Of a stretch of 48,529 nt of DNA, positions 35,638-44,809 are shown piece by piece; position 1 is the first letter of the stretch; the number at the start of each line of letters is the position of its first letter. The position numbers and the translations under genes are program-made. The stretch spans positions 1 to 48,529 of the forward strand of contig CANQDG010000012.1 of assembly GCA_947591495.1 (NCBI GenBank), in the 5' to 3' direction. The DNA is from an uncultured Bacilli bacterium. Its GTDB lineage: Bacteria > Bacillota_I > Bacilli_A > ML615J-28 > CAG-313. The notes beneath the pieces are model-generated. The model searched no databases. It was not told the DNA's origin and saw only the letters and a list, made by a program, of their open reading frames with translations.

Positions 35638-37140
35638 TTATGAACCTACCCTTCTTAAAATTTTTCTAACTAGCAAGTTAGCAAGAATCATGATAATAAA
35701 CAAAATCGTTGCAATTGCACTAGCATAACCCATTTCCATCCTTGTATTACCATAGTCCATCAGATGGGTAATAATCGTATGTCCTGCGTATTCTACCGAT
35801 GGGAAACCGGCTATATTTATTGATACTTCCGCAATCGCTAAACTTGATGTAATTTGCATTACGGCACCAAACATAAGTTGTGATTTCATTTGAGGAAGCG
35901 TAATATACCAAAGTTCTTGCCATCTACTTCTAATACCATCAATTGCCCCAGCTTCATAGAATTCTCTATTAACGCTTTGTAAACCGGCAATAAATGACAA
36001 GAAACTAACACCAAGTGACATCCACAACTGGACAATAATTAAAATCCAAATAATATATGTTGAATTTTGTAACCACGTAACGGGTTCTTGAATAATATTT
36101 AATTCCATTAAAATCGAATTAGCATATCCATAACTATCACTACTAAAAATTAATTTCCAAACTAGATAAACGTTACCTGAAATTGATGGAGCATAGAAAA
36201 TTAAGGTCATAAAGCTTCTTAAAAGTGGCTTTAATTCATTAATTAACCAAGCAAAAACGAATGACATAATGTAACTAACAGGGCCTGTAACAACAGCTAG
36301 AATGGCTGTATTTTTTAAGGCAATCATAAATACTTTGTCATCAACAAATAAGGCACGATAGTTTTCCCAACCATTAAACTTAGGAAATTCCAAAAGGTTA
36401 AAGTATGTGAAACTTAAAGCTAAACTCATCAAAACTGGTAAAACCGTAAATATAAAGAACATAATGGTATATGGAGCAACTAAATAGTAATATTGTCGTT
36501 TAACGAAAATTTCACGACGTAATCTACTTCCTCTTTTACTCCAACGGTCAATTTTACGAATAAATGAACCACGATCTTTTTCAATACGAAGTTTTAAAAC
36601 AGCTGTTTCATATTCTTTTGATACTTCTTTATAAGCTTTTTCTTTTTCTTCAAAAGCTAATTGTTGGGCTGTTTTGTTAGCCGTTTCTTCTTTTTGTGCA
36701 GTCATTGGTAATTCAAATGATTGATTTTCTTCATCACTTGTTTCATCGTTAACTACTAAAGTTGGGTTTTCGGCCGCCCATTTTTTATATTCTGCTTGAG
36801 CAGTTAAATATTCAGCTTTAATTTGATTATATTTTTCTTTAACAACTTTTAATTCTTCTTTATAAGTTTTTATATTTTCTTTAACTTGATCGTCATATTC
36901 TTTATCTTGCTTTTTTTGTTCAGCACGTTTTTCTTTTAAAGCTTTTTTAATTTCTTCTTTTTCTTTTTTACGATCTTCTCTCGTAACAATTCCGCGATCA
37001 AGTTCTTTTTGTCTTTTTTCATGATAGCGACGCTTAAAATTTAATTTTTCTTTTTTACCACCGGTAAGAGCTAGAATAAAGAGATAAACTAGTAAAACTA
37101 CAGTGATAATCAGCATAATAACAACAGCTACTGTTTTCAT
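35638..37140 (-). CDS. Carbohydrate ABC permease (MalF type) with coiled-coil insert
   Basis: A 500-residue permease, about 200 longer than usual. A first helix (about 4-24) is followed by about 170 highly charged residues rich in Lys and Glu with heptad-like character (EKEEIKKALKEKRAEQKKQD, KAEYLTAQAEYKKWAAENP), likely a cytoplasmic coiled coil. The standard six-helix permease begins near residue 210 (YYYLVAPYTIMFFIFTVLPV). The EAA loop FYEAGAIDGIRSRWQELWYI with TLPQ is present. It lies 15 bases after the large binding protein. The coiled coil may pair with the basic extension of its MalG partner or with another cytoplasmic protein. Confidence 0.92.
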   Translation of the reverse strand: MKTVAVVIMLIITVVLLVYLFILALTGGKKEKLNFKRRYHEKRQKELDRGIVTREDRKKEKEEIKKALKEKRAEQKKQDKEYDDQVKENIKTYKEELKVVKEKYNQIKAEYLTAQAEYKKWAAENPTLVVNDETSDEENQSFELPMTAQKEETANKTAQQLAFEEKEKAYKEVSKEYETAVLKLRIEKDRGSFIRKIDRWSKRGSRLRREIFVKRQYYYLVAPYTIMFFIFTVLPVLMSLALSFTYFNLLEFPKFNGWENYRALFVDDKVFMIALKNTAILAVVTGPVSYIMSFVFAWLINELKPLLRSFMTLIFYAPSISGNVYLVWKLIFSSDSYGYANSILMELNIIQEPVTWLQNSTYIIWILIIVQLWMSLGVSFLSFIAGLQSVNREFYEAGAIDGIRSRWQELWYITLPQMKSQLMFGAVMQITSSLAIAEVSINIAGFPSVEYAGHTIITHLMDYGNTRMEMGYASAIATILFIIMILANLLVRKILRRVGS

Positions 37141-37155
37141 AATTTAACTCCTTTC

Positions 37156-40100
37156 TTACTCTTCATCGGCAGTTGGTAAATCAAATTCTTTACGTTTACG
37201 ATTTATTTCATCGTTAATATTACCACAATATTCATATAATGTTTCACGTGGATTATAGAAATTATTAATTACTTCACGATAAGCATTTTCAACTTCACGT
37301 CCAATAATATAACTACCTGCAACTTGAGGCATTTCATGGACCATACTCCATTGAGTCATTAGTTTATCGAGATCTGATTGTGGCCATGCAAGTGATTGGA
37401 AAGCTTTAACATTAGCTGTAGCATGTCTTGCTGCAGGGCCTAAGATACCTTCCATTTCACGACCAAATTGAGCTTGTGTTTCAGCGCCTGTCCACCATTT
37501 TAAGAATTCCCAAGAAGCATTATATTTAGCTTGTTTTTCTTTATCAGGAACACTTTTTGGTTGTTTCATAATAACAGCACCTGTACCACTAGCAGTTGAT
37601 GTATGGTCAATGATTTCATTTCCGTTATCATCATATCCAATAACAGTACCAGGAATTAAATGGAATGACCATTTACCTTTAAGTTCTGGTGCTGATACTG
37701 CAAGTGTATTATAAGTTTCATAATAAGCTATACCAATTGGCATTTCACCACTACGGAAACGGTTAATAAATGATGCATATTTAGGGAAAGAATATAAGGT
37801 GTAAAATTCCGTCCAATATTCGAATGAACGCATTGCTGCATCACTTGTAAGTCCTGTTTCTTTATTATCATTAGTATATAATGCACCACCATTTTGATAA
37901 AGCATTGATACATAAACAGGGTTTAATGCCATTGCACCAGCATCATTAACAGGAAGATAGAATTGTAATTGTTGAACTTGTAATTCTGAAACTAAATCGA
38001 TAACATCATCCCAAGTTTCAGGGATTAAGTCAGTCCAACCATTTTCTTCAAAGATATCATCACGCACAAACATAACCATAAAGATCTGTTTTTCAGGAAG
38101 AGCATATACACCTTTAATATATTTTTGCATTGTATCTTTATCAAATCTTGAACTATCAAATAATTCTTCACGTGTTATATTATTTTCTAAAGTAAATTCA
38201 TCAATCGCATAATAATCATTAACTTTCGCAATCGCAGCAGCATCACCATTGGCGGCAGCTTCTAAATCAGAATTAGTAATCGAATAGAATTGGAATTGTC
38301 TTAATGATGAAGCGTGATATACATTTTCTTTTGAATTATCCCAAGTCATAGTATGATCAGGCATAACATAGACTGTATCCCAGAAATCATCAAAATTAGT
38401 TAAATCATATACTGCATTACGAAGCGCATAGTTAACAGGTAAACTTGAATCAACATTCAAAGCAACATCAGGTCCTATTCCTGCCAGTGTAGCTTTTAAT
38501 AAAACATCAGCTCCGGTTAATTTTAAGTCAACTTTTATACCGGTATTTTTGGTAAAGGTCGTATCAATCAAGCTACGAACAACATTAGCTTGGTCACGTC
38601 CAAGTGTCATCCAAACTTCAATTGAATCACTAACATCACTTTCTTGTTCTTCGGTTTCACCAATTGATGAATAATCAATGAAGAATGATAGAACAAATGA
38701 ACAAATACTATTCCACATTTTTCTAAAGAAGCCTTCGTTAGCTTTTGGTAATTTAACATCACTTGTATGAACTTCAAGATAATCAATTCCAAGTGGTAAT
38801 TCACGAAGTTCAGTAAGAAGGGTTCCAAGAGAAGAAATGTTATTGGTAAATGATGATAATTTTTGAGTGATTAAACGTGGCTTTTCAATAAAATCTTCAA
38901 GTTGACGGGTCATTGTATCAAGCACACCAGTTTTATCCGATTTACCACCTGATATTTCCGCAATACTTTTAGATGCGTTAACTAAACGATCATGATATTC
39001 TCTTAAGTCATCAATAAGATTTGGAAATCTTTTAGTGATTTCATAGTCACGGTTTTTATCAGGTGATGTAGTTGTATAAGAAACAATTGTTCGGTAAGTT
39101 CTACTTAAATCATCAATTGCCGATTGAATTTCTGAAATAAGTGGAGCATAAGCACCTAAAGTAACTTCAAGGGTAAAGGTATAAGTTTTACCTTTTTCAA
39201 AATAGAATAAATAATTTTCTTTACCATTACCTAAAGTAACATTTTGCCAATCACTAGAAAAACTAAATTTAACATCGTTTAATTCTTCAAATAAAACTTC
39301 ATTTGTTGTTACATTTTTTTCAGTTACATAAGCAATTCTACTACTATACATTCCTCGAACTAAATTTTGACGAGCTCGCATTGAAATGTTATAATAGCCA
39401 CTTTCGGGAACACTAAAGTCCCAACTAATCCAATCGCCTAAAACTTTCCATTGGTTACCACCAATATAATTTTTCTTTGTAACTTTTAAACTGAATGGTT
39501 TAGTATTTGATGAAGAACGATCAGTTACTGGATATAATGTAGGAGATGATTTATATGATGCTTTTTCAGCTTGGATTGGACCAGTTGTTTGATTAACTGT
39601 TGTTGGTTCACCATATATAGCTTTTAAATTATTAAGATATTGTTCATATGTTGGAATTTCGCTAATTGAAACAATATGAATTTGATCAATGATGATTGGT
39701 TCTTTAATAGAAGAAAGGGTAATTTCTTGTGTGCCAGCTTCGAAATAAAACATATAAGGATCGGTAACATAACCCATATCATCTTTAAAATATGATCTTC
39801 TTGCTGTGAAACTTTCAATTTGTTGAGGTTTTAAATCATTGCCATTAGTATCAACTTTTAAATTTCCATTTTCATCATAAGATGAAGGAGCATCTTCATA
39901 TACTCTTGAAAAAGTGAAACTATCAGCACCTTCAAAAGGAATCTCATCATTAATAAAAAGTTTTCTTTCAATTGCGGAACTATAACCACTTACCGTATTA
40001 TAATCTAAATAAATATTATAAAAACCAGCTTTTTCAACCTCAAAAGTCCAAGTAAGACTTCCAGTACTATTATGTTTTGCGACTGATGATGTTTTGGTTT

Positions 40101-40584
40101 TTTTATTAGTTATTAAATTTTTACAATTTTTAACAATTTCATCTAATACAGCTTTACGATCGGCATTTGTAATATTAACCGAACTCGTATCATGAAAAAT
40201 CATTTCAAAAACGTAATTATATTCACTATTTGTAAAAGCATTTTCAGTTGTAAAACATTCCATTAAATCTTTTATGTGAGAAGTTCCATTTTTAGGATCT
40301 AACATATCTTCGGTTAAATAAATATCCGTAACAGTTGGATTGCTACCTACTGTTTCTGTTTGGTTTTTATCATAATTAGATCCGTCAATAGCGATATCAA
40401 CACCTTCAGGTTTAATAAGTTCTTTAGATTCAACATATGAATTATATTCATTTTTAACAATTGATAGGTTTGCTTGATCATATATTTGATATTCTTCTTT
40501 TTTACTACATGAAGTTAATGAACCAATTCCCAATACGACAATTGCCATTACCATTAAACCTAAAAATAATTTTTTGGCTCTCAT
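37156..40584 (-). CDS. Giant sugar-binding lipoprotein with carbohydrate-binding-like modules
   Basis: A 1142-residue lipoprotein. The signal ends LTSC with Cys26. Two beta-sandwich modules of CBM35/CBM6 type are suggested at about 165-300 (LTWTFEVEKAGFYNIYLDYN) and 340-480 (WISWDFSVPESGYYNISMRA). A helical spacer covers about 490-640. The family-1 solute-binding domain covers about 650-1142 (IEVWMTLGRDQANVVRSLID, then MFVRDDIFEENGWTDLIPET, GAVIMKQP and WEFLKWWTGAETQAQFGREM). Ordinary sugar-binding proteins have about 430 residues. It overlaps the GH20 stop in an ATGA junction and leads straight into its permease pair. It may hold long glycans through the modules while the binding domain captures ends or released oligosaccharides. 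Confidence 0.87.
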   Translation of the reverse strand: MRAKKLFLGLMVMAIVVLGIGSLTSCSKKEEYQIYDQANLSIVKNEYNSYVESKELIKPEGVDIAIDGSNYDKNQTETVGSNPTVTDIYLTEDMLDPKNGTSHIKDLMECFTTENAFTNSEYNYVFEMIFHDTSSVNITNADRKAVLDEIVKNCKNLITNKKTKTSSVAKHNSTGSLTWTFEVEKAGFYNIYLDYNTVSGYSSAIERKLFINDEIPFEGADSFTFSRVYEDAPSSYDENGNLKVDTNGNDLKPQQIESFTARRSYFKDDMGYVTDPYMFYFEAGTQEITLSSIKEPIIIDQIHIVSISEIPTYEQYLNNLKAIYGEPTTVNQTTGPIQAEKASYKSSPTLYPVTDRSSSNTKPFSLKVTKKNYIGGNQWKVLGDWISWDFSVPESGYYNISMRARQNLVRGMYSSRIAYVTEKNVTTNEVLFEELNDVKFSFSSDWQNVTLGNGKENYLFYFEKGKTYTFTLEVTLGAYAPLISEIQSAIDDLSRTYRTIVSYTTTSPDKNRDYEITKRFPNLIDDLREYHDRLVNASKSIAEISGGKSDKTGVLDTMTRQLEDFIEKPRLITQKLSSFTNNISSLGTLLTELRELPLGIDYLEVHTSDVKLPKANEGFFRKMWNSICSFVLSFFIDYSSIGETEEQESDVSDSIEVWMTLGRDQANVVRSLIDTTFTKNTGIKVDLKLTGADVLLKATLAGIGPDVALNVDSSLPVNYALRNAVYDLTNFDDFWDTVYVMPDHTMTWDNSKENVYHASSLRQFQFYSITNSDLEAAANGDAAAIAKVNDYYAIDEFTLENNITREELFDSSRFDKDTMQKYIKGVYALPEKQIFMVMFVRDDIFEENGWTDLIPETWDDVIDLVSELQVQQLQFYLPVNDAGAMALNPVYVSMLYQNGGALYTNDNKETGLTSDAAMRSFEYWTEFYTLYSFPKYASFINRFRSGEMPIGIAYYETYNTLAVSAPELKGKWSFHLIPGTVIGYDDNGNEIIDHTSTASGTGAVIMKQPKSVPDKEKQAKYNASWEFLKWWTGAETQAQFGREMEGILGPAARHATANVKAFQSLAWPQSDLDKLMTQWSMVHEMPQVAGSYIIGREVENAYREVINNFYNPRETLYEYCGNINDEINRKRKEFDLPTADEE

Positions 40585-42389
40585 TGTAAGTTCTCCTTTC
40601 CCATTAGTTGTTCTAGAATTTCAATTAGCCAGATAATTCTATTCACACTTTGTGCATAACCATGAGGGTTATTTCTTGCATTCCATAATTTTTTATGCAT
40701 TTTAGCATATTTTTTTAACTTAATTATTTCATTCTTAAAATCTATTCTTTTCTTTTCTCTAATTAAACTAAATTTTTGATTAAGACTTTCTAAAGTCTTT
40801 AATAAAAGTAAACTATTTTTCAATTCACGTGTTTCAAGTGAATCGTTAGCTATTTTTAATAACGCTTCGGCTTTAGCAAATGATATTTGTAATAATTGAT
40901 GATGTTTTTCATCAATTAAATTATCACATACTTTTTCTTGATAATAAGCTAATTTATTTTGTTGCCTTCTTGCATGTTCGGCATAAGTAATCGCGCTAAA
41001 TAATCTACTACCATAGCCACGATATGGTCCTTCTAAAAGGTGATATTTACCAAGTTCAAGAATAGCCTCGCATAAAGCATCATCATTTAGTATTTTTTTA
41101 AGATATGTTATTGCATCATTAAAGGTTGCTTTAGACCAACTCAAAAGACCGCCATAAATAAATCCTAAATAACTAATTGGTAAATATTGTAAATGACCAA
41201 CATCGCCCCAATCGGTAACCAAAACACCTAAAGCTTGATATTGTTTAGCAGCTTGAGTGCTATTTTCAATGGTTGTTTGCATATCTAAGATTCTACCCGT
41301 AATAGTTGCCCAACTAGAAGTTCCTGGAGCAAGCATATACTTGACTTTTTTAGATGCTAACATTTTAGCATGTTCAAAAAATGGATATTCTTTATCATAA
41401 CCCCAATCAATGAAAATAACATCACTTGGAAGTTTATCAATTTTTTCCGGATGTTTAACTAAAACATCACCCCAAAGCATTGGGATTTTATTATAGCTTT
41501 TGACATCTTCATATAATTTGTTAAAGTAATCAATATAGACATCTTCCACTGAACTTTGTAAAGTAGCTTCTTGGCTTTTGCCACTTCCAAGTTCATATGG
41601 TTCATCAAAATTCATATTAAAATATTTTGATGAAGTATGTGGTATCATATCACGATACATTTTTTTAACAAGCATAGTTGATCTTTCATCTAATGGATTA
41701 AGGGTGGATGGCATCCGGTGAGCTCCCCAGATAGTAAATCCATCAGGGCATTCCGCAAGCATTTGATATTCATCTAATGCAAGCCAATCACTCATATGAC
41801 CAAAACCATTTTGATTAGGTACAAAATCTATATAATATTCTTTAGCATATTTTTCCAAAGCTAAATAATCTTTTAGACTAATATAATTTTTTGCTTTTAA
41901 TAATGGTTTAAAATGTTGATATTCAAAAGCAAAACCTTCAATGTATAATTCTAGGTGGTTATAGCGTAATTTAGCAAACATTCTAACTAACTGTTTTAAG
42001 GTTTCTAAAGTTGGCACTTTACTTCTACTAATATCAAGCATAACACCTCTGATTTCTAAAAGGGGATAATCTTCAATTATTAGCGTCTTTTCATTAGAAC
42101 TTTCTAAAATATCACAAAGGGTATTTAAAGCATAAAAAGCACCTACTGCTTTTTGGGCTTTAATTAAAACTTGTGTTTTATTTAAAGTCAAAGAATATCC
42201 TTCGCTATGAGCAATATTATGATCTTCTTCAATGATAAGGGTTAAACCATCTTCATCAAAGTGTTTAGCAAGTATAACTAAGGCTTTTTCTTTTAAAGCA
42301 TCATCAAAACATGTGATACTTTTAATTTTATGAGAAATTATTTTTTCATCTAGATATGTTATTTTTTGGGGCTGTGGAAATAATTGCAA
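40581..42389 (-). CDS. GH20 beta-N-acetylhexosaminidase, cytoplasmic
   Basis: A 602-residue GH20 enzyme. The TTG at 42389 is taken as start because AAAGAGGTGG stands five bases before it. The GTG at 42398 is part of that ribosome site and so is unlikely. The N-terminal GH20b-like domain runs to about 115 (GYSLTLNKTQVLIKAQ, FYALNTLCDIL). The barrel follows, with RGVMLDISRSKVP, QNGFGHMSDW and the catalytic Asp262-Glu263 pair in NFDEPYELG, then MLWGDVL and SSWATITGR. A helical C-terminal domain follows. There is no signal peptide, so it should cut imported beta-linked GlcNAc or GalNAc oligosaccharides. It is the first gene of the 24-kb operon. Confidence 0.9.
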   Translation of the reverse strand: MQLFPQPQKITYLDEKIISHKIKSITCFDDALKEKALVILAKHFDEDGLTLIIEEDHNIAHSEGYSLTLNKTQVLIKAQKAVGAFYALNTLCDILESSNEKTLIIEDYPLLEIRGVMLDISRSKVPTLETLKQLVRMFAKLRYNHLELYIEGFAFEYQHFKPLLKAKNYISLKDYLALEKYAKEYYIDFVPNQNGFGHMSDWLALDEYQMLAECPDGFTIWGAHRMPSTLNPLDERSTMLVKKMYRDMIPHTSSKYFNMNFDEPYELGSGKSQEATLQSSVEDVYIDYFNKLYEDVKSYNKIPMLWGDVLVKHPEKIDKLPSDVIFIDWGYDKEYPFFEHAKMLASKKVKYMLAPGTSSWATITGRILDMQTTIENSTQAAKQYQALGVLVTDWGDVGHLQYLPISYLGFIYGGLLSWSKATFNDAITYLKKILNDDALCEAILELGKYHLLEGPYRGYGSRLFSAITYAEHARRQQNKLAYYQEKVCDNLIDEKHHQLLQISFAKAEALLKIANDSLETRELKNSLLLLKTLESLNQKFSLIREKKRIDFKNEIIKLKKYAKMHKKLWNARNNPHGYAQSVNRIIWLIEILEQLMGKENLQ

Positions 42390-42447
42390 AAAGACCACCT
42401 CTTTACCTTTTTTCGAATAAATCGCACTATGCCATAATACTTATCTT

Positions 42448-42476
42448 ATTATACCAAAGAAAACGTTTTTATTCAA
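42448..42476 (-). promoter_or_regulatory. Promoter of the 24-kb transporter/glycosidase operon
   Basis: On the minus strand, TTGAAT (42471-42476) is 17 bp from a perfect TATAAT (42448-42453), preceded by GG. The spacer is filled by a cre-like operator. The start codon of the GH20 gene is about 55 bp downstream. Confidence 0.75.
42458..42471 (-). promoter_or_regulatory. cre-like operator inside the promoter spacer
   Basis: AGAAAACGTTTTTA has the CG-centred symmetry of LacI-family sites (AAAACGTTTT core, 12 of 14 cre positions on the minus strand). It lies between the -35 and -10 boxes, so a bound repressor would exclude RNA polymerase. Confidence 0.65.
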
Positions 42477-42542
42477 GTAATAGACTTAACAAATTTCTAA
42501 AATTAGTTCACGCGAAAAACTACCTTTTAAAAATGCAAAAAA

Positions 42543-42568
42543 ATGATTAGGAATAAAATCCTAATCAT
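42543..42568 (-). terminator. Terminator after the GHL10 gene
   Basis: A perfect 10-bp stem (42543-42552 with 42559-42568, six-base loop) is followed on the minus strand by seven T. The stop codon of the GHL10 gene lies within the stem. It cleanly separates the tyrS-dipeptidase-GHL10 unit from the next operon. Confidence 0.9.
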
Positions 42569-43847
42569 TTGTCGTCCAAAGTTTAAAAATAGTATCGAGA
42601 GCTTGGTCTTTAATATCATTTTGACCTTTGACAAGATCTTTATAAGTGAAAAAAATCGTTCCTTTTACATTTTTAAATTGGCAATTAAATTTAAGTTGGT
42701 TGGCTATTTCTTGAGGATTTTGCCATACTTCGTTTGATCCCATTTGATAGAGGGCCTGACCAATATACAAAATTGTTCCTGTTTCTTCTACAAGATCATT
42801 CCACCATTTCGTTAAATCATGATATGTTACATCACGTCTTTCAAACGGGAAATAAATTTGGGGAACAACATAGTCAATCCATTTTTCTTTCATCCATTTA
42901 TAAACATCAGAATATAATTCACTATAGCATTGTAAAGCACCAGCTGAATGGTATGATCCTTTTTCCCAACCATCTTCTCTAATCGTTTTATTGGTGCGAT
43001 AAATGGCAAAAGGGCTAATACCGAAGAGAACTTTTTTGCCGGTTTTGCTAAACGATTTTTTCAATTCATCATGAACGCTTTTAATCATTTGATTAACATT
43101 TTCTCTTCGCCAATCATCAAATGATTGATCTGCTGATTTACGATATTTATTAAAGTCTTGTTCTTCTCTAGCAAAAGGAATTTTACCATAAGGGTAGAAA
43201 TAATCATCAATGTGAACAGCTTCTACATCATATTTTTCAGCAACTTCCATGATACTTTTGGTAACAAATTCAATTACTTCAGGATGAGATGGTGAAAGAA
43301 TAATTTTGTATGCTCCATCAACAATGGTGTGTTCTGGATGACGCTTTGCAAAATTCAAATCATCAAGAGTTGCAAGATAAGCAAGTTTGGCTTTTTCAAT
43401 TTCTTCTTCGCTTGGGGTTGCATCAGCTGGGAAAAGCGCACCTTGACCAACCCGATAAGGATTCATCCAAGCATGAACGCGAATGTTATATTTTTTAGCC
43501 TCATCAATAACATATTGAAGCACATCAAATCCAGGATCTTTTCCTTCGGTTCCGGTTATGAATCTTGACCAAGGATTAAGTTTAGAAGGATAGTAAGCAT
43601 CATTACATGGACGAACTTGAAAAACCATAACATTAAGATTATATTTAGCCATGTTAGCAATCATTTGTTTAAGATATGCTTGGTATTCTTCTTTTGGCAT
43701 TTTGCAAGGAGTATCAATATTTGCAACATTTGATACCCAAACGCCCCGAACATCATTTTCCTTAAATACATATTCAGGAATCTCAACTTCAGTATTTGAA
43801 TCCCAATATTTAACTGTTTCTTCTTGATTATATTTTTTTAATTTCAT
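42561..43847 (-). CDS. GHL10-family glycoside hydrolase (DigH/YddW-like, DUF187)
   Basis: A 428-residue protein of the glycosyl-hydrolase-like 10 family. DVRGVWVSNVANID near residue 33 is followed by NLNVMVFQVRPCNDAYYPS, IRVHAWMNPYRVG, AVHIDDYFYPYG, KVLFGISPFAIYR and DYVVPQIYFPFERRD, the family's strand-end motifs of a TIM barrel. E. coli DigH (YddW) of this family cleaves peptide-free peptidoglycan glycan strands. DigH is exported, but no signal peptide is seen here. It is the last gene after tyrS, a beta-lactamase-fold hydrolase and a dipeptidase. A role in shortening imported muramyl glycans fits the context but is inferred. AAGAGGT precedes the ATG. Confidence 0.85.
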   Translation of the reverse strand: MKLKKYNQEETVKYWDSNTEVEIPEYVFKENDVRGVWVSNVANIDTPCKMPKEEYQAYLKQMIANMAKYNLNVMVFQVRPCNDAYYPSKLNPWSRFITGTEGKDPGFDVLQYVIDEAKKYNIRVHAWMNPYRVGQGALFPADATPSEEEIEKAKLAYLATLDDLNFAKRHPEHTIVDGAYKIILSPSHPEVIEFVTKSIMEVAEKYDVEAVHIDDYFYPYGKIPFAREEQDFNKYRKSADQSFDDWRRENVNQMIKSVHDELKKSFSKTGKKVLFGISPFAIYRTNKTIREDGWEKGSYHSAGALQCYSELYSDVYKWMKEKWIDYVVPQIYFPFERRDVTYHDLTKWWNDLVEETGTILYIGQALYQMGSNEVWQNPQEIANQLKFNCQFKNVKGTIFFTYKDLVKGQNDIKDQALDTIFKLWTTND

Positions 43848-43861
43848 TTTGGACCTCTTTC

Positions 43862-44752
43862 TTATTCATTTTTTGCTCGTTCAACCATCGCAATAGCTTT
43901 TAAATAATTTTTAAAAGCAAGCATTTCAATTTCAGTATGGGAAAAGCCTCTTGCTAGTAACTTTTGTTCAATTTGATTGGCATCTTGATAACAAGTTAAA
44001 TCATCTAAATTAGCATTATCATAATCACTTAAGAAATGCATCATATCAAGACCAAACATAATATGATCAAGACCAAGATGTTCAGCCAAATAAATAATTT
44101 GATCAATTAAACCATCAAGGTTTTGTTTTTTAGGATCTTTGCTGACAAAATTACGGGCAGAATTAACGCCAACATAACCATTTGCAAGTTTTAAAGCTTT
44201 TAGTTGATCATCATTTAAGTTACGTCTATGATTACTTAAGGTATAAGCATTAGAATGACTAGCAAATAAAATTTGCGGATCTTCTTCTAAAACATCATAA
44301 AAACTTTTAACATTTAAATGGGAAACATCTATAATCATTTTATGTTTATTCATATACTGAATAACTTCTTTACCTAAGTCTTTTAAACCATGATCAGCTG
44401 GTCCTGCTACTCCTGTTGCAAAGTGATTTTCTTCATTCCAAGTTAGGCTTGCATGCCTAATGCCTTTTTGATATAAAGCATCTAACACTTCAATATTAGG
44501 AACGTTTCTTAAACCTTCTAAACCATAAATAACATCAAATTGATCAATATAAGGAGCTACGGCTTTTAGGGCAATATCATAAGCTTTTATAATATCAAAA
44601 TCAGTTTCACTATAAACAACCCAGATGCCACCTTTAATATTGCCAGCTTTTAAGTCATTTAAATGATATTTAGCAAAAACATCTGTTTCATGCTTTAGTG
44701 TTCTATCATAAAGATTAAACATAATATCACTATGTGTATCATATAATTTCAT
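43862..44752 (-). CDS. Membrane-dipeptidase-family (M19) dipeptidase
   Basis: A 296-residue zinc peptidase. The ATG at 44752 is chosen because the M19 fold begins right there with YDTHSDIM (metal ligands H7 and D9) and GGTG stands before it. An upstream in-frame ATG at 44800 would add 16 basic residues. Further family features are VIYGLEGLRN, IIDVSHLNVKSFYDVL, FASHSNAYTLSNHRRNLND and HIMFGLDMMHFL. M19 enzymes split dipeptides, often with D-residues, such as those left from cell-wall peptides. The protein has no signal and should be cytoplasmic. It lies between a serine hydrolase and the GHL10 gene. Confidence 0.9.
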   Translation of the reverse strand: MKLYDTHSDIMFNLYDRTLKHETDVFAKYHLNDLKAGNIKGGIWVVYSETDFDIIKAYDIALKAVAPYIDQFDVIYGLEGLRNVPNIEVLDALYQKGIRHASLTWNEENHFATGVAGPADHGLKDLGKEVIQYMNKHKMIIDVSHLNVKSFYDVLEEDPQILFASHSNAYTLSNHRRNLNDDQLKALKLANGYVGVNSARNFVSKDPKKQNLDGLIDQIIYLAEHLGLDHIMFGLDMMHFLSDYDNANLDDLTCYQDANQIEQKLLARGFSHTEIEMLAFKNYLKAIAMVERAKNE

Positions 44753-44809
44753 TTTATCACCAATTTTATTATACTTTCTTTTGCTTTTTTTTACAATCAT
44801 TAAGCGAAA

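Noticed and set aside
44768-44796. Promoter-like TTGTAA-17-TATAAT before the dipeptidase gene
   Set aside because: It would start transcription only about nine bases before the chosen start codon, leaving little room for a ribosome site, and in AT-rich DNA such matches are frequent. It would be real only if a short leader were mapped there.
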